A DNA stretch of 64,000 nucleotides from a virus: IMG/VR virus record IMGVR_UViG_3300031784_000013, positions 1 through 64,000 of that record; one strand, given 5' to 3'. The notes beneath the pieces were generated by a model. It searched no databases, was not told where the DNA came from, and saw nothing but the letters and a program-made list of their open reading frames with translations. Below, in pieces: positions 1 to 9,246 of the stretch (its first letter is position 1; each line of letters starts with the position of its first letter). Position numbers and translations under genes: made by a program.

Positions 1-3000
1 ATTTAATTTTTTAACATCTCCTAATCCATATTCTATATTGCAAATATTTGTTTTTAATCTACCATCAGAAAAAAATGGTATTATTTCACCACCTGCACCA
101 ATTTCTAATCCAAATCCAACAAATGAAGAAAGATTATCTGCAAAAAATCTATTTGCCATGAATGAACAGTCATGAACATTTGTTAAACCATAACCAAATG
201 CTCCACTATAATATCCACTTACTGTGTTACCATATCCACCTAACACAGCAGAATAGTTTCCACAAGCTGTATTAAAAGCTCCACCACCAACAAATGAATA
301 GTTTACACTAGCTGTATTATTTGTACCTCCACCAACAAATGAATATCCTCCACTAGCTGTGTTACGAAAACCACCACTAACTGTTGTAGCATAATAACTA
401 GCTGTGTTACAAAAACCACCACCAACAATAGAATGTAATCCACTAGCTGTGTTACAAAAACCACCACCAACAATAGAACGTAATCCACAAGCTGTATTAC
501 CATATCCACCTAACACAGCAGAATAACATCCACTAACACTGTTACTAGCACCTCCTCCTACAAATGAATAGTTTCCAATAGCTGTATTACCTTGTCCACC
601 TAAAGCAGCACTACAATTACCAGAAGCAGTGTTTGAGACACCGCATCTTATAGTTGAATTACATCCTGTACCTGCAATCATAATACCACCACCACCAGCT
701 GTATATTGTGTTAATATACCAGATGCTCCAACACAAACCGCACATCCTGAAGTTGCCAATCCTGTTATACATGCAGTTCCTGCTCTAAGAATTGGAGTAC
801 ACATTGAAGTTGTACCACAGATTAATGGACTATTTACAGATGCGGCACCACACACAACACCACCACCACCACTAACAAGGGAAGCCTGTAAATTATTTAC
901 ATAGAACGTGCATGAGTTAGGAGCATTTATGTTACATCCAATTGCTGCCGAAAAGTTACCAGATACTGTAATACCACATCCTCCTAATACTGTTGAGCAG
1001 TTACCACATACTATATTGTTAAATCCTCCTAATGCCGATGAAGTAACACCAAGTACTGTATTTCTAGATCCACCTACTATAGACGAACATGCACCTACTG
1101 CTATATTTTGGAATCCACTACCAACAAATGACATTGAGCCTGCGTTGCAAATTGTTGGAGCTACAGTGAATGCACAAGATGCTAATGCCCATGTACCACC
1201 TGTTGTATTGTTACCAACACCACCTGCAACTACAGCACCATAAGCTAAACAACCACTTGTTGAATTGCAAACATTGTTACAGTTACCTCCTCCAATAAAT
1301 GAGTTAACTCCTTGAGCTATATTTTTACAACCACCGCCTATGAAGGCATAATTTCCACTTACAATATTACCACAACCACCACCTATAAATGAATAATTAC
1401 CACTAGCTGTGTTACTTGAACCACCGCCAATAAACGAAACATTATAACGAATGTTGTTATTTATACCACCGCCTATAAATGAACCAAATCCATTACAATT
1501 AATTGTATTACTACTACCACCAACAATAGATGAAATACCAACATCACATATTCTATTACAATTACCACCCCCTATAAAAGATATGCAAGCACTTCCTGTT
1601 GTACCAAGAATGTTGTTATCTACACCACCAACAATAGATGAACCGTCAATTGAATCAGATGCGCTACTAATACTATTACCAAACCCTCCAACTATCACAG
1701 GGTATGAAGGTTGGAATGCCACATTACTACATATTGTATTGCAAAAGCCTGTACCAATAAATGAACCTCTAGTATTACATATTTTATTATTAAAACCACC
1801 ACCAATAAACTGCTCACAACTAATACCATCTATAGTATTTTGATCTCCATTAATAATTGTTGCAAAATTTCCATCAATAATGCAGTTTCCGTAACCACCA
1901 ATTATAGTTGAGCAATTTCCGCACATATAATTCAACTGACCACCAAGAATTGATGACGTGTTAGCAATTGAAATAATATTACAATTACCACCACCAATAA
2001 TTGACACCGCACCACCATTACTATTATTATTACCACCAACAATACTTGAACGAACACCACCACTAATTGTGTTGTTATACCCTGCACCAATAAAACCTTG
2101 TGAGCCATTAACTGTATTACAATATCCACCACTAATTGTTGAATTAGCAGCAAACGCACAAATTGTATTAAAAAGACCACCACTAATTAAGCTACCATAA
2201 TCTGAACTAATTGTATTACAGTTACCACCACCAATAAATGAGAAGTCTCCAACAGCAGTATTATTACAACCACCACCTGCAAATGAATAATCTCCTGAAG
2301 ACACGTTACTAACTCCATCTCTTACAGAAGAACATGCTCCTGCACCAAGAATAATTACAGCACTAGAGCCAACGTTTATACCAGAAGACCCAGAAGTTCC
2401 ATCAGAACCAGTGGAGCCTGAAGTACCAGAAGTTCCACTGCTTCCAGAATTTCCACTAGATCCACTAGTACCACTTGTTCCTCCAGTTCCATCTGTTCCA
2501 GATGACCCAGAAGATCCTGATGTTCCAGTGGTACCAGAAGAACCACTTGTACCTGTTGTTCCTGAAGTACCTGACGTTCCTGAAGGAGCATTGAATGTGG
2601 TTTGAGAATAGGAATAATATGTATTACCCTCTGTGTAGAATATGATATCATAAGGACTGCCAGTTATATTCTGAGCAATTATCTTACAATAAACTCTATC
2701 TGTATTGCTTAAGGATATAGAAGAAAGGAACGTATCTACATAGATCTGTTGAATCAGGCCTAGGTTATATGTTAAATTTATTATGTTTGTTGTACCTAAT
2801 AGAGTACCTGTTGTGCCATCCCATTTGTAAACTTCAACATACACTTCAAAATTAGCTGCTCCATTATTTAATTGAACGTGTAAAGTCCACGCCCACTGAC
2901 CAGCAGGAATAAATGTAACACCTGGTACACCACTGTCTGATGCATATGTTTGAAGAGTTTGCGTAGCACCACCAGCAATATTTGTTGTAAATGATTGCTG

Positions 3001-4185
3001 AGCACCTCCACTAGGAGCTGGACTCCATTGTTTATATGTAGGAGTACCAAAAGCAGAACTTGTATTAATTGATTCGTTCAAGTAATAAATTTGACCACCA
3101 GAAATACCATCTTGTCCAGAAGAACCAGATGTGCCTGATGAACCAGATGTACCAGTGGTACCACTACTTCCAGAGCTACCAGAACTACCACTAGTTCCTG
3201 CTGAACCATTAGTTCCTGATGTACCACCAGTAGATGACGTACCAGAACTTCCAGAAGAACCGCTTGAACCAGATGTAGTGATTGGGAGAGCAGCTAATGA
3301 ACCATCACCTTTTATATATTGAGAAGATGTACCAATAGCTGTAATGTTGATTGTTCCAGACGTTGTTACAGGACTGTTAGCAACACTGAATGCTGGAGGC
3401 ACTGTAAGTCCTACAGAAGAAACAGTTCCTGGTGTGTAACCAAGAATTGTAGCTATATCACCAGCTGTAATAGGGCTGGCTGCTGTAACAAGTCCTTTTG
3501 CATTAACAGCAAACTTAAGAGGAGTTACAGTACCATAAACATTTGAGTTTACGTTCTGTAGAAGAAGTGTAACAGGACTACCTGTAAATCCAGAACCAAC
3601 AACATCTCCAATAAAGTTTAGTGGTTGTGGAGGAACTACTAGAGCAGTGGTGCTTAGGCTTGTTACCAAACCTTTAGCATTCACTGTTACAACAGGAATT
3701 GTAGAACCTGATCCGTATGTACCAGGAGCAGAGTTTACTGTAGCTAGCGTAAGAGCTGCTGCACCAGGACCTGATGCTGTTCCATCACCAGTGAGTGATG
3801 TAATATAATTTCCTGCTGGTTGATATGATGTTGAATCTAGTGTACCATCACCCTTTACAAACTGAGAAGCTGTCCCACCAGTGGTGATATGTTTTGCAGC
3901 CTTGAGGTTTCCTGTAAACTCAAGAGTGAAGTTACCTCCAATAGTAGTGTTCTGGATGAGAGCACCACCTAGTTGTACAGGAGAACTTATTGTTGGTTGT
4001 ATAATACCATTTGTGAAGATATAGCCAATACCAGAGTTGGTGAAGGCTTGATTAATCTTCTGAATGACAACTTGAAGGTTGTCATTTGTATTAACACCAA
4101 TGTACAGCAAATCCTCTCCTGTGTAAAATACACAGGTGGAACTAAGTAAGACTGGACAAGGATTAGGTGAACAATATTGGGTCAT
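1..4185 (-). CDS. Tail fibre: collagen-like stretches, beta-roll repeats and S74 chaperone start (3' end outside window)
   Basis: The frame is open from ATG at 4185 (in-frame TAA just upstream) to the window edge, 1395 codons, so the C-terminus is missing. Seen in order: a Cys-containing N-terminus (MTQYCSPNPCPV); a region of fibre-type repeats; a Gly-Ser-Thr collagen-like segment (residues ~302-358, repeated GTSGSSG); a globular insert; a second such segment (~532-602); then about 40 repeats of 14-16 residues of the type YSFIGGGxxNTASGN, resembling the beta-roll heads of trimeric adhesins. The last residues hold SDGRLKTNI (S1373, K1378), the signature around the Ser/Lys autocleavage site of Peptidase_S74 intramolecular chaperones. 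Inference: a trimeric receptor-binding fibre whose C-terminal chaperone trims itself after folding. Many repeats carry Cys, which is unusual. The gene follows a terminator, so it probably has its own promoter. Confidence 0.85.
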   Translation of the reverse strand, partial: MTQYCSPNPCPVLLSSTCVFYTGEDLLYIGVNTNDNLQVVIQKINQAFTNSGIGYIFTNGIIQPTISSPVQLGGALIQNTTIGGNFTLEFTGNLKAAKHITTGGTASQFVKGDGTLDSTSYQPAGNYITSLTGDGTASGPGAAALTLATVNSAPGTYGSGSTIPVVTVNAKGLVTSLSTTALVVPPQPLNFIGDVVGSGFTGSPVTLLLQNVNSNVYGTVTPLKFAVNAKGLVTAASPITAGDIATILGYTPGTVSSVGLTVPPAFSVANSPVTTSGTINITAIGTSSQYIKGDGSLAALPITTSGSSGSSGSSGTSSTGGTSGTNGSAGTSGSSGSSGSSGTTGTSGSSGTSGSSGQDGISGGQIYYLNESINTSSAFGTPTYKQWSPAPSGGAQQSFTTNIAGGATQTLQTYASDSGVPGVTFIPAGQWAWTLHVQLNNGAANFEVYVEVYKWDGTTGTLLGTTNIINLTYNLGLIQQIYVDTFLSSISLSNTDRVYCKIIAQNITGSPYDIIFYTEGNTYYSYSQTTFNAPSGTSGTSGTTGTSGSSGTTGTSGSSGSSGTDGTGGTSGTSGSSGNSGSSGTSGTSGSTGSDGTSGSSGINVGSSAVIILGAGACSSVRDGVSNVSSGDYSFAGGGCNNTAVGDFSFIGGGNCNTISSDYGSLISGGLFNTICAFAANSTISGGYCNTVNGSQGFIGAGYNNTISGGVRSSIVGGNNNSNGGAVSIIGGGNCNIISIANTSSILGGQLNYMCGNCSTIIGGYGNCIIDGNFATIINGDQNTIDGISCEQFIGGGFNNKICNTRGSFIGTGFCNTICSNVAFQPSYPVIVGGFGNSISSASDSIDGSSIVGGVDNNILGTTGSACISFIGGGNCNRICDVGISSIVGGSSNTINCNGFGSFIGGGINNNIRYNVSFIGGGSSNTASGNYSFIGGGCGNIVSGNYAFIGGGCKNIAQGVNSFIGGGNCNNVCNSTSGCLAYGAVVAGGVGNNTTGGTWALASCAFTVAPTICNAGSMSFVGSGFQNIAVGACSSIVGGSRNTVLGVTSSALGGFNNIVCGNCSTVLGGCGITVSGNFSAAIGCNINAPNSCTFYVNNLQASLVSGGGGVVCGAASVNSPLICGTTSMCTPILRAGTACITGLATSGCAVCVGASGILTQYTAGGGGIMIAGTGCNSTIRCGVSNTASGNCSAALGGQGNTAIGNYSFVGGGASNSVSGCYSAVLGGYGNTACGLRSIVGGGFCNTASGLHSIVGGGFCNTASYYATTVSGGFRNTASGGYSFVGGGTNNTASVNYSFVGGGAFNTACGNYSAVLGGYGNTVSGYYSGAFGYGLTNVHDCSFMANRFFADNLSSFVGFGLEIGAGGEIIPFFSDGRLKTNICNIEYGLGDVKKLN
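185..2310 (-). repeat. Degenerate 42-48 bp tandem repeats coding beta-roll units
   Basis: Tandem repeats inside the tail-fibre gene, each coding about 15 residues (for example GNYSFIGGGCGNIVS). The GGG turn and the N-T/I pair are the most constant positions. A less regular Gly/Cys-rich stretch interrupts the array near 640-900. Two neighbouring units at about 410-480 are nearly identical in DNA, which suggests recent duplication or gene conversion; most others have diverged in sequence. Confidence 0.8.
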
Positions 4186-4230
4186 ATCACTGATGAGTTA
4201 ATTTTCTTATTTGTTTGTAGGGGGTAAAAG

Positions 4231-4263
4231 AAAAACCTAGGAATCGAAACTCCTAGGTTTTTT
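4231..4263 (-). terminator. Intrinsic terminator after the ejected-protein module
   Basis: A perfect 12-bp inverted repeat, aaaaacctagga / tcctaggttttt, with an 8-nt loop and T-rich flanks on both strands. It lies 70 bases beyond the stop of the nuclease-like gene (4336) and 45 bases before the fibre start (4185), so it should end leftward transcription of the giant-protein operon. The A/T arms could also make it work in the other direction. No exact TAnnTTTG box was found between it and the fibre gene. Confidence 0.85.
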
Positions 4264-4335
4264 GTTCTGGTTGTAGTTGCCTGACATGTAAAGCTAACAA
4301 TTACATTTTTATTTTTCAATAGGTTATGCGTATTT

Positions 4336-7300
4336 CTATTTAGGTGTGGTCTTTGGAATGGTGATGTCAAACTCTTTTGCGAACTCTTCATCAAACATTG
4401 CAAAGTAATTAATCAAGGACTTGGACACAGGGAACATCTTTGATAGGTTCTTTATTGGTTGTGCATCTTTCTGCACATCTTCAAAAGACTTGTTTGGATC
4501 TGTAATATCAAATCCTGTCACCTCCATTGTAAAGTGCGTTGCAAATCTCTTTACATCTGTAACTACACCAATTGCTGGAATTAGGTTTCCTTCAAGAATA
4601 TTTTGGAATTCTGTAGGATTGATAAAGAATGTTAATTCACTTACAAACTTATCAACTACACGTTGTCCATATCTGTAGAAGTTCTTTTCAGCTCTGCTAT
4701 CATCATCATCTGGTCCAATCATACCCATAGAGAATGACAACGCTAATAATCCAACAGTGATTGCAAGTTCATTCAATTGATTTCGAAGATTGGTTCTTAT
4801 CAAATCAATAAACTCTTCTCTAGTCATGTTTAATGTTTGACCAGTACGTTTGAAATAATCATCAGAGAACGTCTCAAACATTCTGTCAAGTTCTAGCATT
4901 CCTTTTTCATTAAGCTGAATGATATTTAGAATGTTGTTTGACAACTGAACAGTAGAAGTTCCTATTACATAAGCAAATAATCTCAATCTACCAATGTCAT
5001 ATCTTTCTCCTTCTGTTGTACCATCTTCATTAACAGTTACAGAGAAGTCATCTGAAACTTTCTTCAAATGATCAAAACGTGTAAATGCTAGTCCTGGAAT
5101 CCAGTTCTTGAATATCATTGCAGACTTGAACCAAATGTTCATCTGTGATCTACTAACGTTTTCTGCGTTAATACCACCTGTTGCATTTGTTGATATTCTT
5201 CTAGTAAGTTTAGTTAGTCTCTCAATTTCCTCACGATTACTCAAGTCAAATCCAGGAATAGAAAGTTTTCCATCTTCTATCTTCATGGTAGAACCAACTG
5301 ACTTTTCTTTCTTCAGTTGTTCCACTTCATTCTCAATCTCTTTTTCAATCTCTTTGAATCTTGTTGCAGAAGCTGTTCTTCTTTCGTTTGCATATTTTCT
5401 TTTTACAGCATCACGAATGTTTACAAACTTTCCATTCTCAACCATCACATTATCTAAAAGAGTCATGAATACAGCCTTCTCTGTAAACTGTTCTGGACTT
5501 CTCATAAAGAACATTAAGAAATCACCAAAGTTTCTCTTAGTAAGTTCTGACATACCTGCTTTCTTGAAAGACTCATAGTTAGGATCTTCTCTAAGAGGCA
5601 TGAATGTATTCATCAATTCTACAAATATATCTTGCTCATTCTTGTTTAATTTGTTTCCAAGAATTTTATATTGCTTGCCAAGCACCTCACCTCTAGTAAA
5701 GTAGTTACCAGATTGAGCAGCTAGCTGAACATTAGTGCCAAACCAGTTTACAGCTCCAGATACAAACTCTAGACCAAGAGCCTTTAGTTGGAAATATCTA
5801 TTCATTGTCTCCATTGACTTAACAAGAGACACTGAGCTTGGTTGATCACTAACTGTGAATATTTCTTTGCCACCAAAACGTTTAGCTGTTTTATTAACAG
5901 CTTTCTTCATGTAGTCAACTACACCAGTGGATATGGTAACATCTGTATCATCTAATGGATACTTCTGATCGTAGAGAACCGCTCTCATGAACTGATCATA
6001 AATCTTAGCGTTCTCTTCATTACCCTCTTCTTTTTGAGTGACACCATCTTTTACAACAACATCTCCATTCTTAGATGTTTGTAAGTGGTATTCCTTGAAG
6101 GTTTCAATATCTTTTATGATTTGTACTTGACCTTCCACCTCAGATAGATACTTGTAATTGTTCATGTGACCTATGTACAATACCATGTTTGCAAATAGAT
6201 CCTCACTCACTTCAGAAGTATCAAAGCTTCCATCAGGAAGTCTGGTAAAGTCTGTAGTGTAATACTTTGGTATCGCGTTTTCAACTTCGTTAGTGAGGGC
6301 ATCAATACTTCCATATCCAACATCATCAGCTCTAAGAGATAGTTTGTTACCAAAGTTCATAACGGTTGACAAACTAAAATCCCAAGCCAAACTTTCTGCC
6401 ATGCTCTTTCTTACCCACGGAAGGAATGTTGACACTCCTTGATTATTAAGATATCCTACATCACTAGCCTTATCATTAATGTTGGTGATGAAGTTATATA
6501 GTTCTAGTAAGTCTGGATCTTTCTGAAGCTCTTTGTATTCTTCAGATAGCCATTTGTCTAATGGATGTCGCATTATAATATAGTTGCTCCAACCATTAAA
6601 GTCTGGTCTTGAAATATCCCACTTTTGTCTTTCTTGAAGAATCAAAGAGTCTCTCAGTTCTTCATTGTTAGCATAATCTTTATTTATTTGATTCACTCGC
6701 TTTTGAAGAAGTTCATTAGCTTCTTTAGAATATGCTTCAACATCAATGTTTTCCTTCAACCACTTTTTACTTCTGTTTTCTTCTAGAGCATTGTTTCTTA
6801 CGCCTTCTCTAAACTCAGGACTGAATTTGTAAATCAACTTATTTACAAGACCGCCCTTCTCATCTTTTCTGTAAATCTTTCTAACAAGTGCTCTTAGATC
6901 TCCACCTCTTGCAGCTAGCTTTTCTCTAATCTTCATTAATCCTTCTACTTCAACCTTAGCATCAGCAGATGCTCTCAACTTAGCATTCTCAGTGAGTTTG
7001 TATAGGATTTGTACAGATGCTAAAGGAATCTCACTAACTGTTCTGAAGAACGAACCTAGTCCCTTTACAACAGTTTCTGGATTGAGTAGGCCAGTTACAA
7101 GGTTTCTTAGTCCCATGTATTTGTCTGCAAATTCTCCAGCTATTTTGAAAACTTCTTTTCTATCTGCTCTAATCTTTCTTGATTTTTCCTGGAGATCTTT
7201 CAACAAATCTTTTCTGTCCTCTACCTCTTCTTCAGACATAGCAGATGTATCCATAGTATCACTGTAGATCAAATCTCCAATGCTATCGTCAATTCTACCA

Positions 7301-9246
7301 AATACTTTAGCAATCGCTATAAAGTCTCGTAGTTCTGAAGAGAATTCAGAAAGCTGTTTGTTTGTAAACTCATTAGATCGAGGATCTCCATTTTTGTATG
7401 TTGCGTTGTATTCACTAATAAGGTTCTCACCTTCTTTAATCATTACAAGCACCACATCAATAACAGGTTTGATGTTCATTGTTCCTTGAGCAACACGTAT
7501 TGCTTCTCTGACAATGTTCAAACGTTCTCTCTTGAACTCACGCTCCTCATCAGATGTAGCTTTTCTGTTTGATATTCTATTGAGGATTGCATTCAATTCT
7601 CCAATAAACTTATCAAGACTTTCAAATCCTGTACTTTCTGTTTTTTCTGAAATAGGGATAAGTCTTAAATCTTCAATCTTTGTTGTATCAACAGATCCAA
7701 CATTTATACCTGTTAACGTAGGCTCAGAACCCTGCACTCTTTTATCTGCTGGTTTTATCTGGAACAAGATAGGAACAGCTCTGTTCATCCCCATCTTCTT
7801 AACTCCATAGTTAGCAAGAAGCATGTCACGATATCTTCTGAGCTGTATGTTATAAGCCTCTTGCTTATACCACTGAACATCTCTCTGTCCTTCACCAACA
7901 CTCATAAACTTCCAGTCAAAGATGTTTCCTGTACCATCCTCATCAACAATTAGTAAGTCGATTGTACCAGCTTCTTCTTCACGTGGATCATAAATCTTCA
8001 CTTCAGAGAATACAAGAATATTCTTACCTCCCTTAGAGCGAGATTCAATTAAGTTTGTGTAGTAGTTCTCAAGTTTAGAATAAACTTCAGAATCCACTTT
8101 GTCTAATATATCTGGGCGAGGATCAGGAGTTGCTTTTCTTGTTCCATCCTTGTTGAAGAATCTGTCATGAATCTCTTCAAAGTATCCATGATATTTTACA
8201 CCAAGTGTACGCTTGAATTCATTGAATGCTTTTTCTTCTTTAGAAAATACAGTGTCTCCAAATCTATCTTTGTAATATCTCTTTACACGATCAGTTACAC
8301 GTTTTATAACTCTCTTCCATGTACCATCAGGTTGTTTGTATTCATAGAAGTTACTAGAATCAGAATCACCAAGTGTAAGAACATCTGTCTCAGTATCGAC
8401 AGGTCCCTTTCTTAATGATTCAGTAGTCTCAAGGATTCTTCTTTGTATTTCTTTCTGTGCCTTTGTTGGTTCTGCTAGTTGAAAGAAAACATCGCCATCA
8501 ACAATATCAGATACCTGTCCTTCTACATCACCTTCAATGATTTGTTCAGCAACTTCTTGGAATATTTCTATGTTAGAAGACTTGTACATTCCTCTTAAGA
8601 AGTCTGTAATAGCATTCCACCAACGTCTGATGAGAGATCTATTCTCTTCATTAGCAAGTTCTGGGAAACTACCATCTCCTGTGTTACCATTTATAATAAG
8701 TTCTGCAATCAACTTATCAACAGCTTCCTTCTTAATCTTTCTGATGTCTGGTTTACCGTTAGGAAGTTGATATGCTTTATTATTCTTGTACTGCTCTAGT
8801 GTTTGATTGTAAATCTTGAACCTATCAATCTTTGATATCATCTCAGTGACAAGTGTGGGATTCTTTTGCTCTATAATAGCTGTAGCAACGTGAACCATCT
8901 CTTCTGTAAGAGCTACATCTTCCTTGCCTTCAGCAACAGCAATTACACCTCTTACAAGGTCAGCAACAGCATTTACCCCAGAAACATTTACAGAAGACTT
9001 CTTTGCATATTCAGCGAGTGACTCAATGTTCACTCCCATTTTTTTCAATAGTTCTTTAACCTTCTGTAGGATTTCTGGAGAAGCTGCTGTTGATGGAGCT
9101 TCTTCTATTTGAAACATTACATCTCCATAATCACTTAATGGAACATCTCCTTCATGCTTATCCCATAGATAGAAAGCAACATCCTCTCCTCTAGCTGCAA
9201 CTAGAGATTTCCACTCGTTAAGATTTTTATTAGGACATGTAGCCAT
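4336..9246 (-). CDS. Giant ejected-type virion protein with PD-(D/E)XK nuclease domain
   Basis: A protein of 1636 residues. Residues ~400-475 show a full RecB/Cas4-like PD-(D/E)XK pattern: D430 in GTIDLL, D444 and K446 in FDWKF, and Q468xxxY472 in QLRRY, at the usual spacings. The rest is mainly helical and charged; ~1495-1510 is hydrophobic (VGLLALSFSMGMIG) before an acidic DDDD run. The start ATG overlaps the stop of the RNA polymerase gene by one base (TAATG), implying translational coupling. Position and size match the crAss-like cargo proteins that fill the portal and tail and enter the cell with the DNA. Inference: it could cut host DNA, process phage ends or defend incoming DNA. The nuclease fold is well supported by motifs; the cargo role is by context. 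Confidence 0.75.
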   Translation of the reverse strand: MATCPNKNLNEWKSLVAARGEDVAFYLWDKHEGDVPLSDYGDVMFQIEEAPSTAASPEILQKVKELLKKMGVNIESLAEYAKKSSVNVSGVNAVADLVRGVIAVAEGKEDVALTEEMVHVATAIIEQKNPTLVTEMISKIDRFKIYNQTLEQYKNNKAYQLPNGKPDIRKIKKEAVDKLIAELIINGNTGDGSFPELANEENRSLIRRWWNAITDFLRGMYKSSNIEIFQEVAEQIIEGDVEGQVSDIVDGDVFFQLAEPTKAQKEIQRRILETTESLRKGPVDTETDVLTLGDSDSSNFYEYKQPDGTWKRVIKRVTDRVKRYYKDRFGDTVFSKEEKAFNEFKRTLGVKYHGYFEEIHDRFFNKDGTRKATPDPRPDILDKVDSEVYSKLENYYTNLIESRSKGGKNILVFSEVKIYDPREEEAGTIDLLIVDEDGTGNIFDWKFMSVGEGQRDVQWYKQEAYNIQLRRYRDMLLANYGVKKMGMNRAVPILFQIKPADKRVQGSEPTLTGINVGSVDTTKIEDLRLIPISEKTESTGFESLDKFIGELNAILNRISNRKATSDEEREFKRERLNIVREAIRVAQGTMNIKPVIDVVLVMIKEGENLISEYNATYKNGDPRSNEFTNKQLSEFSSELRDFIAIAKVFGRIDDSIGDLIYSDTMDTSAMSEEEVEDRKDLLKDLQEKSRKIRADRKEVFKIAGEFADKYMGLRNLVTGLLNPETVVKGLGSFFRTVSEIPLASVQILYKLTENAKLRASADAKVEVEGLMKIREKLAARGGDLRALVRKIYRKDEKGGLVNKLIYKFSPEFREGVRNNALEENRSKKWLKENIDVEAYSKEANELLQKRVNQINKDYANNEELRDSLILQERQKWDISRPDFNGWSNYIIMRHPLDKWLSEEYKELQKDPDLLELYNFITNINDKASDVGYLNNQGVSTFLPWVRKSMAESLAWDFSLSTVMNFGNKLSLRADDVGYGSIDALTNEVENAIPKYYTTDFTRLPDGSFDTSEVSEDLFANMVLYIGHMNNYKYLSEVEGQVQIIKDIETFKEYHLQTSKNGDVVVKDGVTQKEEGNEENAKIYDQFMRAVLYDQKYPLDDTDVTISTGVVDYMKKAVNKTAKRFGGKEIFTVSDQPSSVSLVKSMETMNRYFQLKALGLEFVSGAVNWFGTNVQLAAQSGNYFTRGEVLGKQYKILGNKLNKNEQDIFVELMNTFMPLREDPNYESFKKAGMSELTKRNFGDFLMFFMRSPEQFTEKAVFMTLLDNVMVENGKFVNIRDAVKRKYANERRTASATRFKEIEKEIENEVEQLKKEKSVGSTMKIEDGKLSIPGFDLSNREEIERLTKLTRRISTNATGGINAENVSRSQMNIWFKSAMIFKNWIPGLAFTRFDHLKKVSDDFSVTVNEDGTTEGERYDIGRLRLFAYVIGTSTVQLSNNILNIIQLNEKGMLELDRMFETFSDDYFKRTGQTLNMTREEFIDLIRTNLRNQLNELAITVGLLALSFSMGMIGPDDDDSRAEKNFYRYGQRVVDKFVSELTFFINPTEFQNILEGNLIPAIGVVTDVKRFATHFTMEVTGFDITDPNKSFEDVQKDAQPIKNLSKMFPVSKSLINYFAMFDEEFAKEFDITIPKTTPK

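Noticed and set aside
1-4185. Diversity-generating retroelement target
   Set aside because: The fibre gene is repetitive, but no reverse transcriptase or template repeat is in the window. The missing 3' end prevents a full test.
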